DNA of 64,000 bases from Tsukamurella sp. 1534 (GTDB lineage: Bacteria; Actinomycetota; Actinomycetes; Mycobacteriales; Mycobacteriaceae), in the NCBI RefSeq assembly GCF_000312385.1, contig NZ_HE997627.1:1071282-1135281 (forward strand), written 5' to 3'. The translations under genes and the position numbers were made by a program. A model generated the notes under the pieces. The model was not told the DNA's origin and ran no database searches. It saw only the letters and a list, made by a program, of their open reading frames with translations. Below, piece after piece: positions 10,313 through 19,685 of this stretch (within the stretch, counting starts at the first letter, position 1; each line of letters begins with the position of its first letter).

Positions 10313-10353
10313 CCAGGGAGCACTCCGACCTGCCGGATTGTGACGGGTCACCG

Positions 10354-10413
10354 CGCTACAGAAATCGCCGCTCGCCCCGTACATGTGCGGGGCGAGCGGC
10401 GATTTCTGTAGCG
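10354..10413. terminator. bidirectional hairpin terminator, 26-base arms
   Basis: Arms 10354-10379 and 10388-10413 are perfect complements (26 of 26) around the 8-base loop TACATGTG. The stem has ATTTC/GAAAT near its base. It lies between convergent cmrA and the HerA-like gene, so it can stop transcription from both sides. Confidence 0.8.
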
Positions 10414-10422
10414 GCGGGAGGC

Positions 10423-11970
10423 TCAGCGGCGACGCTTGGTTCCGAAGATGCTGCGGGACAGCTCACGTCCGGCGCTGGACGCCGCGGACCGCAGGAAGGA
10501 CTTCACCGCGGGGTTGCCCATCATGTCGGAGACCCAGGAGGATTCCTCCTCCTCGTTCTTGGGCGCGGGCGGCGGCGGAGGCGCCTGCTCGGCGGGCGCA
10601 TTCTCCTGCTGTGCCTGCTGTGCGTTCTGCGACAACTTCTCGAACGCCGACAGGTTGTCGACCGTCTGGGAGTACTTGCCCCACAGCGGCGACGCCTGCG
10701 CGGCGGAGCGGACCGCATCGTCGCCGATCGCGGCCATCAGCGAACGGGGCGCCCGCAACCGGGTCCACGCGACCGGCGTCGGCGCGCCCTTGTCGGAGAG
10801 CACCGTCACGATCGCCTCGCCGATGCCGAGGCTGGTCAGTGCCTCGTCGAGCTTGTACGCCTTGGACGTCGGATACGTCTTCACGGTCTTGGCCAGTGCC
10901 GCCTGGTCCTCCGGGGTGAAGGCGCGCAGGGCGTGCTGAATGCGGGCGCCGAGCTGGCTGAGCACCGGGTTCGGGATGTCGGTGGGCAGCTGCGAGCAGA
11001 AGAACACGCCCACGCCCTTCGAGCGGATCAGCTTCACCGTCTGCTCCACCTGGTCCTTGAACGCCTTGGTGGCGTCGGCGAACAGGAGGTGGGCCTCGTC
11101 GAAGATGAACACGAGCTTGGGCTTGTCCAGGTCGCCCGCCTCGGGCAGGTACTCGAACAGGTCGGCCAGGATCCACATGAGGAACGTCGAGAAGAGCGCC
11201 GGCCGCGCCGCCTGCTCCCCCAGCTCGAACAGGGTCACCACGCCCTGGCCGCCCGCGGTGCGGAGCAGGTCGCCCATGTCGATCTCGGGCTCGCCGAAGA
11301 AGGTGTCGCCGCCGTCGGCCTCGAGATTGGCGAGGTTGCGCAGGATGACGCCCGCGGTCTGCTTGCTGACGCCGCCGATGCCTTCGAGGTCCGCCTTGCC
11401 CTCCGCGGACGTGAGGTAGGCGATCACCGAGCGCAGGTCCTTGAGGTCCAGCAACTCCAGCTGGTTCTGGTCTGCCCAGTGGAAGATGAGGCCCAGCACC
11501 GACTCCTGGGTGGCGTTGAGGCCGAGGACCTTCGCCAGCAGGATGGGGCCGAACGCCGACACGGTGGCGCGGATCGGCACGCCGATCCCGCCGGTGCCCA
11601 GCGACACGAACTCGGTCGGTACGGTCGCGGGCTTCCAGTCGTCGCCGGTGTCCGTGGCGCGGGCCGCCGTCTTGTCGTTGGCCTCGCCGGGCTTGGACAG
11701 GCCCGCCAGGTCGCCCTTGATGTCGGCGAGCACGACGGGGACGCCGTTGGCCGACAGTTGCTCGACGATGAGCTGCAGCGTCTTCGTCTTGCCGGTGCCG
11801 GTGGCGCCCGCGACGAGGCCGTGCCTGTTCATCATGGCCAGCGGGATGCGCACCTTGGCCGCGGGGTCGACGGTGCCGTCCACCAGGACGGTGCCCAGCT
11901 CCAGCGCCGGGCCCGAGAATTCGTAGCCGGCCGCGATCGTCTGGGCCGGCGAGTTCGCATTGTCAGTCAC
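10423..11970 (-). CDS. HerA-like (DUF853) ATPase
   Basis: 515 residues from GTG. It has a Walker A ([14 protein letters not shown], about 55-68) and a Walker B with [11 protein letters not shown], plus the HerA/DUF853 stretches [33 protein letters not shown] and [20 protein letters not shown] Pro-rich linker (about 455-480) precedes the C-terminal SIFGTKRRR. It corresponds to Rv2510c. Family members are FtsK/HerA-class motor ATPases, probably on DNA; the precise role is unknown. The start at 11970 is supported by a -10-like TAGGGT (11978-11983) ending 7 bases upstream; longer open frames upstream run into orn and are artefacts. Confidence 0.87.
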   Translation of the reverse strand: MTDNANSPAQTIAAGYEFSGPALELGTVLVDGTVDPAAKVRIPLAMMNRHGLVAGATGTGKTKTLQLIVEQLSANGVPVVLADIKGDLAGLSKPGEANDKTAARATDTGDDWKPATVPTEFVSLGTGGIGVPIRATVSAFGPILLAKVLGLNATQESVLGLIFHWADQNQLELLDLKDLRSVIAYLTSAEGKADLEGIGGVSKQTAGVILRNLANLEADGGDTFFGEPEIDMGDLLRTAGGQGVVTLFELGEQAARPALFSTFLMWILADLFEYLPEAGDLDKPKLVFIFDEAHLLFADATKAFKDQVEQTVKLIRSKGVGVFFCSQLPTDIPNPVLSQLGARIQHALRAFTPEDQAALAKTVKTYPTSKAYKLDEALTSLGIGEAIVTVLSDKGAPTPVAWTRLRAPRSLMAAIGDDAVRSAAQASPLWGKYSQTVDNLSAFEKLSQNAQQAQQENAPAEQAPPPPPAPKNEEEESSWVSDMMGNPAVKSFLRSAASSAGRELSRSIFGTKRRR

Positions 11971-12003
11971 GGGGGAAACCCTAGCTTGGATACGCTGGCG
12001 CGC

Positions 12004-12603
12004 GTGGACGACAAACTGGTGTGGGTCGATTGTGAGATGACCGGCCTCGATCTGACCTCCGACAAGCTCATCGAGATCGCCGCCCTGGTGACCGACGGGG
12101 ACCTCAACATCCTGGGTGAGGGGGTGGACCTGGTGATCCACGCGGACGACCTCGCGCTGGCCACGATGCCGCCGGTGGTGACGGAGATGCACGCCAAGTC
12201 CGGGCTCACCGAGGAGGTACGCGCATCGACGGTCACCGTCCGTCAGGCCGAGGAGGCCGTGCTGGCCTACCTGCGGGAACACATCGACACCGCGCGGACG
12301 GTGCCGCTGGCCGGCAACTCGATCGGCACCGATCGGCGCTTCATCTCCCGGGACATGCCCGAGCTGGACGAGTTCCTGCACTACCGGATGGTCGACGTGA
12401 GCTCGATCAAGGAACTGTGCCGCCGCTGGTACCCGCGGATCTACTTCGGCCAGCCCGACAAGGGCCTCGCGCACCGCGCGCTGGCCGACATCCGCGAGTC
12501 GATCCGGGAGCTGAAGTACTACCGGAGCACCGCCTTCGTTCCCGCCCCCGGCCCCTCGACGGACGAGATCGCACAGAAGGCCGAGGAGCTCGGCCCGGCC
12601 TGA
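12004..12603 (+). CDS. orn: oligoribonuclease
   Basis: 199 residues, DEDDh 3'-5' exoribonuclease. The Exo I motif is [10 protein letters not shown], Exo II is [19 protein letters not shown], and Exo III is [26 protein letters not shown] is a family signature. It degrades 2-5 nt RNAs, including pGpG and pApA from cyclic dinucleotide turnover, which makes it a functional partner for the GGDEF protein at 19686. GTG at 12004 has a -10-like TACGCT (11991-11996) ending 7 bases before it. It is divergent from the HerA-like gene with only 33 bases between start codons, both apparently leaderless. Confidence 0.95.
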   Translation: MDDKLVWVDCEMTGLDLTSDKLIEIAALVTDGDLNILGEGVDLVIHADDLALATMPPVVTEMHAKSGLTEEVRASTVTVRQAEEAVLAYLREHIDTARTVPLAGNSIGTDRRFISRDMPELDEFLHYRMVDVSSIKELCRRWYPRIYFGQPDKGLAHRALADIRESIRELKYYRSTAFVPAPGPSTDEIAQKAEELGPA

Positions 12604-12633
12604 CGCCGCAGGTCAGGGCTGCGACGATACCGA

Positions 12634-12664
12634 TTCGCTTTCGATATACGACGTCGGGTAAAGT
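12634..12664 (+). promoter_or_regulatory. tRNA-His promoter
   Basis: TTCGCT (12634-12639) and TAAAGT (12659-12664) lie upstream of tRNA-His. The same TTCnCTTT ... TAAAGT layout occurs before tRNA-Lys at 19348-19377, which supports both as stable-RNA promoters. Confidence 0.55.
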
Positions 12665-12692
12665 ACTCCGAGCCTGGCGATCCCAGGCACCT

Positions 12693-12766
12693 GGTGGGTG
12701 TAGTTCAGTTGGTAGAGCACCAGATTGTGATTCTGGCTGTCGCGGGTTCGAGTCCCGTCATCCACC
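12693..12766 (+). tRNA. tRNA-His (GTG anticodon)
   Basis: The extra 5' G at position -1 (12693), typical of tRNA-His, is followed by acceptor GTGGGTG pairing with CATCCAC and discriminator C. The anticodon arm CCAGA-TTGTGAT-TCTGG gives GTG and the T arm is CGGG-TTCGAGT-CCCG. CCA is not encoded. orn is upstream, as in M. tuberculosis. Confidence 0.96.
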
Positions 12767-12773
12767 CCGGATG

Positions 12774-12818
12774 AAAAGCCCGGTCTCTCAACGTCCGCGT
12801 TGACAGGCCGGGCTTTTT
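12774..12818 (+). terminator. Rho-independent terminator after tRNA-His
   Basis: AAAAGCCCGG (12774-12783) pairs with CCGGGCTTTT (12808-12817). An inner hairpin TCAACG/CGTTGA fills the loop and a run of five T follows the stem. The next 130 bases, up to the putP stop, hold nothing I recognise. Confidence 0.85.
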
Positions 12819-12951
12819 CGTATCGCCACACTCATCACCAGACCCGTCAGCGCCCCCTCCACCTGCGACAAGCTCCGACCGGCGCCGAAGGCCTGGGCAA
12901 CCAGCCGGACGGCGTGCCTGTTCTCGACTCGCGCCGCCGCCCCTCGCGGGA

Positions 12952-14451
12952 TCAGGCGGGCTGCTTGGCCGCGAGGGCGGCGGCGCGGTCGAACTCCTCG
13001 TCCACCGACGGGTCGTCCTTGTAGGTCGCGAGGCTCACGCCGACGGCGACGATCACGTTGGCGATGAAGCCGGGGACGATCTCGTACAGGTCGACGGGCG
13101 GCCACTGGCCCCAGATGAACGCGACGGCCGCGCCCACGATGAGGCCCGCGAGTGCACCGGCGTGAGTCAGCTTGCGCCAGAACAGGGACAGGATCACCAC
13201 CGGCCCGAACGAGGCGCCGAAGCCCGCCCACGCGAAGCCGACGAGGTCCAGAATGCTGTCCGACGGGTCGATCGCGAGCAGCACGGCGATCACAGCGACG
13301 ATGAGCACGCCCAGCCGGCCGAGCCGCACGTACATCGCGTCACTGATGGTCGGCGCGCGGCCGGTGCGCTCGGCGAAGATCTTGAACAGGTCCTCCACGA
13401 GCGCCGAGCTGCAGACCACGAGCTGCGAGGAGATCGTGGACATGACCGCGGCCAGCACCGCCGCGAGCACCAGTCCTGCCACGAACGGGTGGAACATGAT
13501 CTGCGCGAGCACCAGGAACACCGTCTCCGGATCCTTGGGCGCGCGCTCGGGGTTCAGCGCGAAGTAGGCGATGCCGATGAACGCGGTCGCGATCGCGCCG
13601 ACGGCGGAGACCACCATCCAGCCGATCCCGAAACGACGGGCCGTGGTGGCCTCCTGCGGCGTCCGCAGCGCCATGAACCGCACGATGATGTGCGGCTGGC
13701 CGAAGTAGCCGAGCCCCCACGCGGCGGCCGAGATGATCCCGAGCGCGGTGCCGCCCGCGAACAGGCTGAAGAAGTCCGGGTTGACCTTCTCGACCGTGTC
13801 GATGGTGATCGACGGTCCGCCCACGTTGATCAGGGCGACGATCGGAACGGCGACGAGCGCGGCCAGCATGAGCAACCCCTGTGCCACGTCGGTGAGGGTC
13901 GCCCCGAGGAAACCCCCGAACAGGGTGTAGATCATGGTCACGACCGCGACGATGAGCATCCCGTGCATGTACTGGACCCCGAAGGTGCTGTCGAAGAACT
14001 TGCCCGCGGCCACCATGCCGCTGGAGACGTAGAAGGTGAAGAAGATCAGGATGATCAGGCCGCACACGATGCGCAGCGACCGCGACTGATCGCGCAGCCG
14101 GTGCTCCAGGAAGCTGGGGATCGTGATGGAGTTGCCCGCGACCTCCGTATAGGAGCGCAGCCGGGGCGCCACGAACTTCCAGTTCAGCCATGCCCCGACG
14201 GTCAGGCCGATCGCGATCCAGGCCTCCACGAGCCCCTTGGCGTACACCGCGCCGGGCAGCCCCATGAGGAGCCAGCCGGACATGTCCGAGGCCCCCGCGC
14301 TGAGCGCCGCGACCCACGGTTTGAGGCCGCGCCCGGCGAGCATGTAGTCGTCGAGGCTGTCACGCGTGCGGGTGTAGGCCACCCACCCGATGCACAGCAT
14401 GGCGGCGAAGTACAGGGTCACTGCGATCGTCTGGTACGTCTGGTCCGACAC
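12952..14451 (-). CDS. putP: sodium/proline symporter
   Basis: 499 residues from GTG, solute:sodium symporter family with about 13 TM helices. Signatures are FILAGR-like YMLAGRGLKPWVAALSAGASDMSGWLLMG split over TM1-2 (Na+ and proline site), the family block GYFGQPHIIVRFMA, and STISSQLVVCSSALVEDL. This matches PutP of E. coli and S. aureus in length and motifs. AAGGGAG lies 7 bases before the GTG. Two inverted repeats in the upstream region (14493-14509, 14535-14550) are candidate operators. No proline dehydrogenase gene is nearby. Confidence 0.92.
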   Translation of the reverse strand: MSDQTYQTIAVTLYFAAMLCIGWVAYTRTRDSLDDYMLAGRGLKPWVAALSAGASDMSGWLLMGLPGAVYAKGLVEAWIAIGLTVGAWLNWKFVAPRLRSYTEVAGNSITIPSFLEHRLRDQSRSLRIVCGLIILIFFTFYVSSGMVAAGKFFDSTFGVQYMHGMLIVAVVTMIYTLFGGFLGATLTDVAQGLLMLAALVAVPIVALINVGGPSITIDTVEKVNPDFFSLFAGGTALGIISAAAWGLGYFGQPHIIVRFMALRTPQEATTARRFGIGWMVVSAVGAIATAFIGIAYFALNPERAPKDPETVFLVLAQIMFHPFVAGLVLAAVLAAVMSTISSQLVVCSSALVEDLFKIFAERTGRAPTISDAMYVRLGRLGVLIVAVIAVLLAIDPSDSILDLVGFAWAGFGASFGPVVILSLFWRKLTHAGALAGLIVGAAVAFIWGQWPPVDLYEIVPGFIANVIVAVGVSLATYKDDPSVDEEFDRAAALAAKQPA

Positions 14452-14492
14452 GGGTGTCTCCCTTGAAGTTCCGGCCGCGAGGGTCGCCGTTG

Positions 14493-14509
14493 GTGCACTC
14501 GGAGTGCAC
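14493..14509. promoter_or_regulatory. inverted repeat upstream of putP
   Basis: GTGCACT-CGG-AGTGCAC: perfect 7-base arms, 42 bases upstream of the putP GTG in the divergent region shared with the protease gene. It is a possible regulator site for putP. Confidence 0.4.
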
Positions 14510-14534
14510 GTATCGAAACCCTTTTCGGCGCGCT

Positions 14535-14550
14535 GATCTCGGTCGAGATC
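14535..14550. promoter_or_regulatory. second inverted repeat, putP/protease divergent region
   Basis: GATCTCG-GT-CGAGATC: perfect 7-base arms. It lies 17 bases before a -10-like TAGGCT (14567-14572) pointing to the protease gene, so it may control that gene, putP, or both. Confidence 0.4.
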
Positions 14551-14641
14551 GTCCAAGCCGAAATGGTAGGCTCGGGCCCACATTTCTGCGGCGCTTTACG
14601 ACGCGCGCCGAACTCACGACCACGACCCGGGGGGTTAGATC

Positions 14642-15520
14642 TTGGCCGACGGTACGCGCACCGGTGCTGCACTTCGACGCTGGACGATCGGAGTGGTCAC
14701 CATCGCGGTATCCGGCGCCGTGATGATGCCGGCGACCGCCGCCGCGGCACCGTCGACCCCCGCGGCACCGTCGCCCTCCCCCAAGCCCGCCGCCCCGAAG
14801 CCCGGCACCCCCAAGCCGGGCGCGCCCGGGGCACCGTCGAGCCAGGCCCCCGCGGCCCCGACGAAGAACCCGGCCCCCACTTCGGTCGCGCCCGGCGAGC
14901 GCATCGACATCCTCCAGCGGTCCCTCGGCGGCGGACGCTTCGAATCGCTGCAGTGCACGATGGGATTCGCCGTGACCGCACCGAACGGCGAGCGCCTCGG
15001 CGTCACCGCCGGCCACTGCGGCGCCCCGCAGCAGCCGGTGGGCGTGAAGAAGTGGATCGTCGGCGAGGTGGTCCAGTCCGCGTCGCCCAAGGTCGAAGAG
15101 GACCCCAAGCGCCCGGGCCACTTCTCCCCCACCGACCCGTTCCAGCCCGACTGGGCGACCTTCCGGCTGACCGACCCGCAGGTGAAACTGCTCGCGTCGT
15201 CGCCGCGGATCGCGCCGCGGACAGTGGGCACCGCCCGGCCGGGTGATCCGGTGTGCCAGTTGGGGTCCGTCAACGGATATGCCTGCGGCAAGGTCACCAA
15301 GGTCATGAACGACTGGGTCGTCACCGACATCCAGACCGTCCAGGGCGACAGCGGCGGCCCGCTGATCCGCACCACCGACAACGCGGCACTCGGGATCATC
15401 ACCGACGCGGTCACCCTCACCGACCGTGAATCGGGCGCGGTGACCCAGCGGCTCACGCAGTACTACTCGCTCAACGCGGTGCTCCGATCGGCGGGTGGCG
15501 CGCAGCTCGCCACGCGCTGA
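14642..15520 (+). CDS. secreted trypsin-like (S1) serine protease
   Basis: 292 residues from TTG, the first start after an in-frame TAG at 14636 and the only one that keeps the Arg-rich n-region of the signal peptide; GGGGGG lies just upstream. The signal peptide ends near ATAAAA (about 31-36), followed by a Pro/Ala/Lys/Gly linker of about 45 residues. The protease domain has catalytic His125 (TAGHCG), Asp170 (PDWATF) and Ser237 (QGDSGGP). C105/C126 and C205/C215 could form disulfides. It is exported; the substrate is unknown. The short domain resembles alpha-lytic/streptogrisin-type enzymes but lacks an obvious pro-domain. Confidence 0.85.
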   Translation: MADGTRTGAALRRWTIGVVTIAVSGAVMMPATAAAAPSTPAAPSPSPKPAAPKPGTPKPGAPGAPSSQAPAAPTKNPAPTSVAPGERIDILQRSLGGGRFESLQCTMGFAVTAPNGERLGVTAGHCGAPQQPVGVKKWIVGEVVQSASPKVEEDPKRPGHFSPTDPFQPDWATFRLTDPQVKLLASSPRIAPRTVGTARPGDPVCQLGSVNGYACGKVTKVMNDWVVTDIQTVQGDSGGPLIRTTDNAALGIITDAVTLTDRESGAVTQRLTQYYSLNAVLRSAGGAQLATR

Positions 15521-15579
15521 CGGTCCGCCGCCGGGCGTTTCGCCGCCCGGCGCCCGTGCGCACTGCGTACAATTCCGCC

Positions 15580-16059
15580 ATGACGACGGCGGAATCCCTC
15601 AAGTCCCGGATGCTGCAGCTGGGGCGCCATCCCGCGGTGTCGCGTGCGATCCGGGCGACGGTGCCGCTCGACAAGGCGGTCACCCGGCTCAGCCGCGGAC
15701 ACGTGCACCTGGTCCCGGAAGCGCTCCTCCCCCAGTTGACCCTCACCACGGTGGGGCGGCGCAGCGGCGTGGCCCGCTCGGTGCCACTGCTGTACGTGCG
15801 TGACGGGAAGGACTTCGTGGTGATCGCGTCCAACTTCGGGCAGCAGCACCACCCCGCGTGGTCGTACAACCTGGAATCCAGTCCGGACGCCGAAGTCCTG
15901 CTGGGCACCCGGCGAATCCCGGTGCGCGCCAAGCGCATGTCCGAGTCGGACCGGAAACGGCTGTGGCCGGCGATCGTCGAAGTGTGGCCCGCCTACGACG
16001 ACTACGTGGTCCGCGCGGGCAACCGCCGGATCAAGCTGTACCGGCTCAGTCCCCGCTGA
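15580..16059 (+). CDS. deazaflavin-dependent nitroreductase-family protein
   Basis: 159 residues. The split-barrel fold of the Ddn/DUF385 family is shown by LTTVGRRSGVARSVPLLYV, DFVVIASNFGQQHHPAWSYNL, and the closing [17 protein letters not shown]. Relatives use coenzyme F420 to reduce quinones or nitro compounds; the natural substrate is unknown. A -10-like TACAAT (15568-15573) ends exactly 6 bases before the ATG, indicating a leaderless mRNA and ruling against the GTG at 15556. Its 3' end overlaps the convergent PH-domain gene by 14 bases. Confidence 0.85.
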   Translation: MTTAESLKSRMLQLGRHPAVSRAIRATVPLDKAVTRLSRGHVHLVPEALLPQLTLTTVGRRSGVARSVPLLYVRDGKDFVVIASNFGQQHHPAWSYNLESSPDAEVLLGTRRIPVRAKRMSESDRKRLWPAIVEVWPAYDDYVVRAGNRRIKLYRLSPR

Positions 16060-17557
16060 TCCCCCGAGTGGGCTCCAGGAACGGCGCCACGATCTCCGCG
16101 TCGATCCCGCGGGCGGTCGCCGCGGCCCGCTGCATCGTCACGTCGACGGCGCTCGACGCCCCCGCCGCGGTCGCGATCGTCAGTGTGCCGACGCCCGCCA
16201 GGCGCTGGAACAGCGTCTCGGACGTGACGAAACCGATCACCCCGTCGTACTCGAGGAGTGTGCGCGTGCGCGCCACAGTGCCCGCGCCGATCGCCACCAG
16301 CTCGCCGTCGGCCGCCGAGCCCAGGTTGCGGTAGCGGATCCGGGCGAGAACCGGCGCCGACAGGAGTGCCACCGCGGCAACGACGAGCGCAGGCGCCGCC
16401 CACCACCCGGGCAGCAGGACCGCGGCCACGACGAGCGGGGCGGCGACGATCACGGAGGCGAGCAGGGCGCGAGTCAGCCTGCGCCGCTGGGCGGCCGGGC
16501 CGTGCGGCACGAGCGGCAGCTCCGTGGCGCCGGCGCGTTCGAGCACGTCGTCCGCGACGGCGAGCACCTCGGCGCGCGGGGCGGGCGGCAGCAGCATCGG
16601 ATTCCGGTCCGTGCCCGTCGCGATCGCGCGCAGCTTCGCGCCGCCCGGGACGCGCATGAGCACCGGCTCGTGCACCTGCACGCCGCGCACCCGCTTGCGC
16701 TCGATCGTGGCCGCGACGGTCGAGATCAAGCCGCGGCGGATGTGCAGCGCACCGTCGGACCGGCGGACCAGGCTGAAGCCCCAGAACGCCACCACGTACG
16801 ACAGGACGGACACCAGGACCGACAGCACCACCAGGAGCACGATCGCGCCCACCGCGATGACCGCCGGTCCCAGGTCGAGCAGCTGGGAGAACCACGACTG
16901 GGCGAGCTCGGAGCCGCGCTCCTGCAGGCCCGCATCGTCGACGATGCGGAAGCCGATACCCACGCCGGCGGCCACCACCGCGAATCCCGTGAGGGAGAAG
17001 GGCGCGAACCGGATCCACGCCGGGCGGAACCGCGCGAGCTGTTCTTCCGTGATCTCCTCCTGCGAGGGCGCCGCGCTCCCGGGATCGACGTCATCCGCGG
17101 GCGCTTCCGCGACCGGGCTGCGACGCAGCAGATCCCGGCCGAGCTGTTCGGCGACGTCGGCGGGGATCGGATCGAGGACGAGAGCCGAATCCTTTCCTCC
17201 CACACCGGTCCCCACCTCGACCTTGCGGAGCTTGAGCACCCGCTCGATGGGGCCCGCCGTCACGTCAACACTCCGGATCCGGTCCCTGCGAGCGGTCGCG
17301 GACGTCTTCTGAACCAGCCCCCGGCGCAGTTCCAGCTGGTCCTCGGTGACCCGCCAGCGGGTGGTGAGCCACGGCAGGAAGCCGACCAGGGCGCTGATCA
17401 CGAGGCCGGCGACGACGGCGACGACGGGGCCCACCGAGCGCCCGAGGAAGAACACACCGATCAGCGCGGGAATCAGCGACGGCACGGCTTTGACGACGCG
17501 GGTTCCGATCCCCCACGGTGACAGCCGGTTCCAGTTCTCCTCGTCAGGTCGCGTCAT
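16046..17557 (-). CDS. bacterial PH-domain (bPH2/YdbT-like) membrane protein
   Basis: 503 residues. An N-terminal TM pair (about 25-70) leads to a first bPH2 domain ([37 protein letters not shown]). A second TM pair (about 165-230) and a second bPH2 domain follow ([23 protein letters not shown]), then a third TM pair and a final PH-like stretch ending in FLEPTRG. This is the YdbT-type architecture. Function is not established; YdbS/YdbT pairs have been linked to membrane stress in Bacillus. It is translationally coupled (14-base overlap) to the smaller PH gene upstream. Confidence 0.85.
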   Translation of the reverse strand: MTRPDEENWNRLSPWGIGTRVVKAVPSLIPALIGVFFLGRSVGPVVAVVAGLVISALVGFLPWLTTRWRVTEDQLELRRGLVQKTSATARRDRIRSVDVTAGPIERVLKLRKVEVGTGVGGKDSALVLDPIPADVAEQLGRDLLRRSPVAEAPADDVDPGSAAPSQEEITEEQLARFRPAWIRFAPFSLTGFAVVAAGVGIGFRIVDDAGLQERGSELAQSWFSQLLDLGPAVIAVGAIVLLVVLSVLVSVLSYVVAFWGFSLVRRSDGALHIRRGLISTVAATIERKRVRGVQVHEPVLMRVPGGAKLRAIATGTDRNPMLLPPAPRAEVLAVADDVLERAGATELPLVPHGPAAQRRRLTRALLASVIVAAPLVVAAVLLPGWWAAPALVVAAVALLSAPVLARIRYRNLGSAADGELVAIGAGTVARTRTLLEYDGVIGFVTSETLFQRLAGVGTLTIATAAGASSAVDVTMQRAAATARGIDAEIVAPFLEPTRGISGD

Positions 17558-18068
17558 CGGTGTCCCCCGCCGCGCTCACGGTGAGGCCGGCCGCGATGGA
17601 CTGCGCCACCTCCGTGGGAAGTCCGGAGATGCGGACCGTACCGGCCGACGACGCCGTGGTGACCGTGACGGTGGAGAGGCCGAAGGAGCGCTCCAGCGGG
17701 CCGCCGACGGTGTCGATCACCTGCACCCGCGAGATGGGAATGAGCACGCGGTTGCGGGTGAGCCACCCCGACTGGGAGTACACCGCGACGGTGTTCACCT
17801 CCCAGCGGTGGAACGCGTACCGGAACCGCGGCATCACGTACAGGTGTGCGCCCGCCGCCGCGAGCAGCACCACGAGGAGCAACGCGGCGACGAACCACGG
17901 CACGGCCGGGATCACCGCGACGCCGACGGTGAGAACGGGGATCACGATGATCCACGGGATCGCGGCGCGCACCGCCCACCACGTCTTGGCTTTGGGCGAC
18001 ACCTGATGTGCGGGCGGCCGCAGCACCTCGTCGGCGCCGGTTTCGGCGGGGCTTCCGGGGACGGTCAT
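17544..18068 (-). CDS. bacterial PH-domain (YdbS-like) membrane protein
   Basis: 174 residues. There are two adjacent TM helices (WWAVRAAIPWIIVIPVLTV and FVAALLLVVLLAAAGAHLYV), then one bPH2 domain (FHRWEVNTVAVYSQSGWLTRNR, PISRVQVIDTVGGPLERSFGL, ISGLP). The domain's conserved R-V-Q-x-x-D-T-x-x-G-P-L-E-R signature is clear. It is the first gene of a two-gene operon with the YdbT-like protein, and the pair probably forms a complex. Confidence 0.87.
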   Translation of the reverse strand: MTVPGSPAETGADEVLRPPAHQVSPKAKTWWAVRAAIPWIIVIPVLTVGVAVIPAVPWFVAALLLVVLLAAAGAHLYVMPRFRYAFHRWEVNTVAVYSQSGWLTRNRVLIPISRVQVIDTVGGPLERSFGLSTVTVTTASSAGTVRISGLPTEVAQSIAAGLTVSAAGDTDDAT

Positions 18069-18140
18069 GTGCCCACCTAAGCATGAGCTTCACACCCGGG
18101 GCCAGCGCCCGCGGCACTAGGGTGTCCGGCAGGAGGTCCC

Positions 18141-19310
18141 ATGACGACGCATCCCGATGAATTGGCAGGGCTGGCCGGGCTGTTCACCGACGCCGAGCGG
18201 CAGATCGCGGACTCGGTGCGAGCGCTGTGCGCCGCCCGGGTGGAGCCGCACGTCGCGCGCTGGTTCGAGGCCGGGACCCTCGACGATCCGCGCGGTCTGA
18301 TGCGCGAGCTCGGCTCGCTCGGCGTGCTGGGCATGCATCTGGAGGGCTACGGCTGCGCGGGCATGACCGCGAGCGAATACGGCGTCGCCTGTATGGAGTT
18401 GGAGGCGTGCGACTCCGGCCTGCGGTCGATGGTCTCGGTGCAGGGCTCGCTGGCGATGTTCGCGATCTGGCGCTGGGCGAGCGAGGAGGAGAAGCAGCGG
18501 TGGCTGCCCGGTATGGCCGCCGGCGAGACCGTCGGCTGCTTCGGCCTCACCGAACCCGACCACGGATCCGATCCCGGGCACATGCGCACCCGCGCCCGTC
18601 GCGACGGCACCGACTGGATCCTCGACGGCCGGAAGATGTGGATCACCAACGGATCCGTCGCCGACGTCGCCGTGGTGTGGGCGCAGACCGACGAGGGGAT
18701 CCGCGGCTTCGCCGTGCCCACCGACTCCCCCGGCTTCGCCGCCGACACCATCGGGCACAAGATATCGTTGCGGGCGTCCGTGACCTCCGAGCTCGTGCTC
18801 GACGGTGTGCGCGTCCCCGAGTCCGCCGCCTTCCCCGACGTCCGGGGCCTCAAGGGTCCGCTGTCGTGCCTGAGCGAGGCGCGGTACGGCATCGTCTGGG
18901 GCGCAATGGGTGCCGCCCGCACGGCGCTGGAGTGCGCGCAGCGGTACGCCGTGGAGCGGGAGCAGTTCGGCCGGCCGATCGGCGGTTTCCAACTCACGCA
19001 ACAGAAGCTGGCCGATATGACACTGGAGTACGTCAAGGGCGTGCTGCTCGCCGTGCACCTCGGGCGGCTCAAGGACTCCGCCGGGCTGCGACCCGAACAG
19101 GTCTCGATCGGCAAGCTCAACAACGTGCGCGAGGCGATCGAGATCTGCCGCACGGCCCGCACGATCCTCGGCGCCAACGGCATCTCGCTGGAGTACCCCG
19201 TGATCCGGCACGCGAACAACCTGGAGAGCGTGCTCACCTACGAGGGCACCGTGGAGATGCACACCCTGATTCTGGGCCAGAAACTGACGGGTCTCGACGC
19301 GTTCCGGTGA
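18141..19310 (+). CDS. acyl-CoA dehydrogenase, glutaryl-CoA dehydrogenase-like
   Basis: 389 residues with the acyl-CoA dehydrogenase fold. FAD/substrate signatures are GCFGLTEPDHGSDP and WILDGRKMWITNG. The catalytic Glu lies in LTYEGTVEMH, the position and wording seen in glutaryl-CoA dehydrogenases (TYEGT). The C-terminal LILGQKLTGLDAF also matches that subgroup and mycobacterial FadE7. Probable reaction: oxidation of glutaryl-CoA (lysine/tryptophan catabolism) or a related short acyl-CoA; the exact substrate is not shown. AGGAGG precedes the ATG, and a -10-like TAGGGT is at 18118-18123. Confidence 0.85.
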   Translation: MTTHPDELAGLAGLFTDAERQIADSVRALCAARVEPHVARWFEAGTLDDPRGLMRELGSLGVLGMHLEGYGCAGMTASEYGVACMELEACDSGLRSMVSVQGSLAMFAIWRWASEEEKQRWLPGMAAGETVGCFGLTEPDHGSDPGHMRTRARRDGTDWILDGRKMWITNGSVADVAVVWAQTDEGIRGFAVPTDSPGFAADTIGHKISLRASVTSELVLDGVRVPESAAFPDVRGLKGPLSCLSEARYGIVWGAMGAARTALECAQRYAVEREQFGRPIGGFQLTQQKLADMTLEYVKGVLLAVHLGRLKDSAGLRPEQVSIGKLNNVREAIEICRTARTILGANGISLEYPVIRHANNLESVLTYEGTVEMHTLILGQKLTGLDAFR

Positions 19311-19347
19311 TCCGCTCGGCGCCGGATACACCCCCTGAGCAGCCGAT

Positions 19348-19377
19348 TTCACTTTTCCGCGCGCCGCTTGCTAAAGT
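19348..19377 (+). promoter_or_regulatory. tRNA-Lys promoter
   Basis: TTCACT (19348-19353), an 18-base spacer, then TAAAGT (19372-19377). It mirrors the tRNA-His promoter. Transcription would start near 19384, about 40 bases before the mature tRNA. Confidence 0.6.
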
Positions 19378-19424
19378 TCTTCAGCGCGCAAGCGAGCGGG
19401 AAGCCCCGCGAGCGGGCGAGTACG

Positions 19425-19496
<72 letters not shown>

Positions 19497-19502
19497 CAGC
19501 GC

Positions 19503-19534
19503 AAACCCCTTTCGACACTGGTCGGAAGGGGTTT
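19503..19534 (+). terminator. terminator after tRNA-Lys
   Basis: AAACCCCTTTCGAC pairs with GTCGGAAGGGGTTT around the loop ACTG (one mismatch). The stem ends in GTTT then CATGC, with a short T run. Confidence 0.75.
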
Positions 19535-19685
19535 CATGCTTCTCCGGCGTACCTCGATCGCCACTCGTGCCCCCCGAATCGCCCGTGAAAGCCACGAACC
19601 GTCGGGAACCTCGCAGGCGAAGGCCGGTCCTCCCAATCGGCAGGGCGGGTCCCGCGCTGCGACGAGATACCAGACAATGTTTGCC

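Noticed and set aside
10354-10413. Long perfect inverted repeat read as an insertion-sequence end or MITE
   Set aside because: No target duplication, no second copy in the window, and position between convergent gene ends fits a terminator.
11971-12474. N-terminal extension of the HerA-like ATPase through orn
   Set aside because: It is antisense to orn and lacks family similarity. A -10 box fixes the GTG at 11970.
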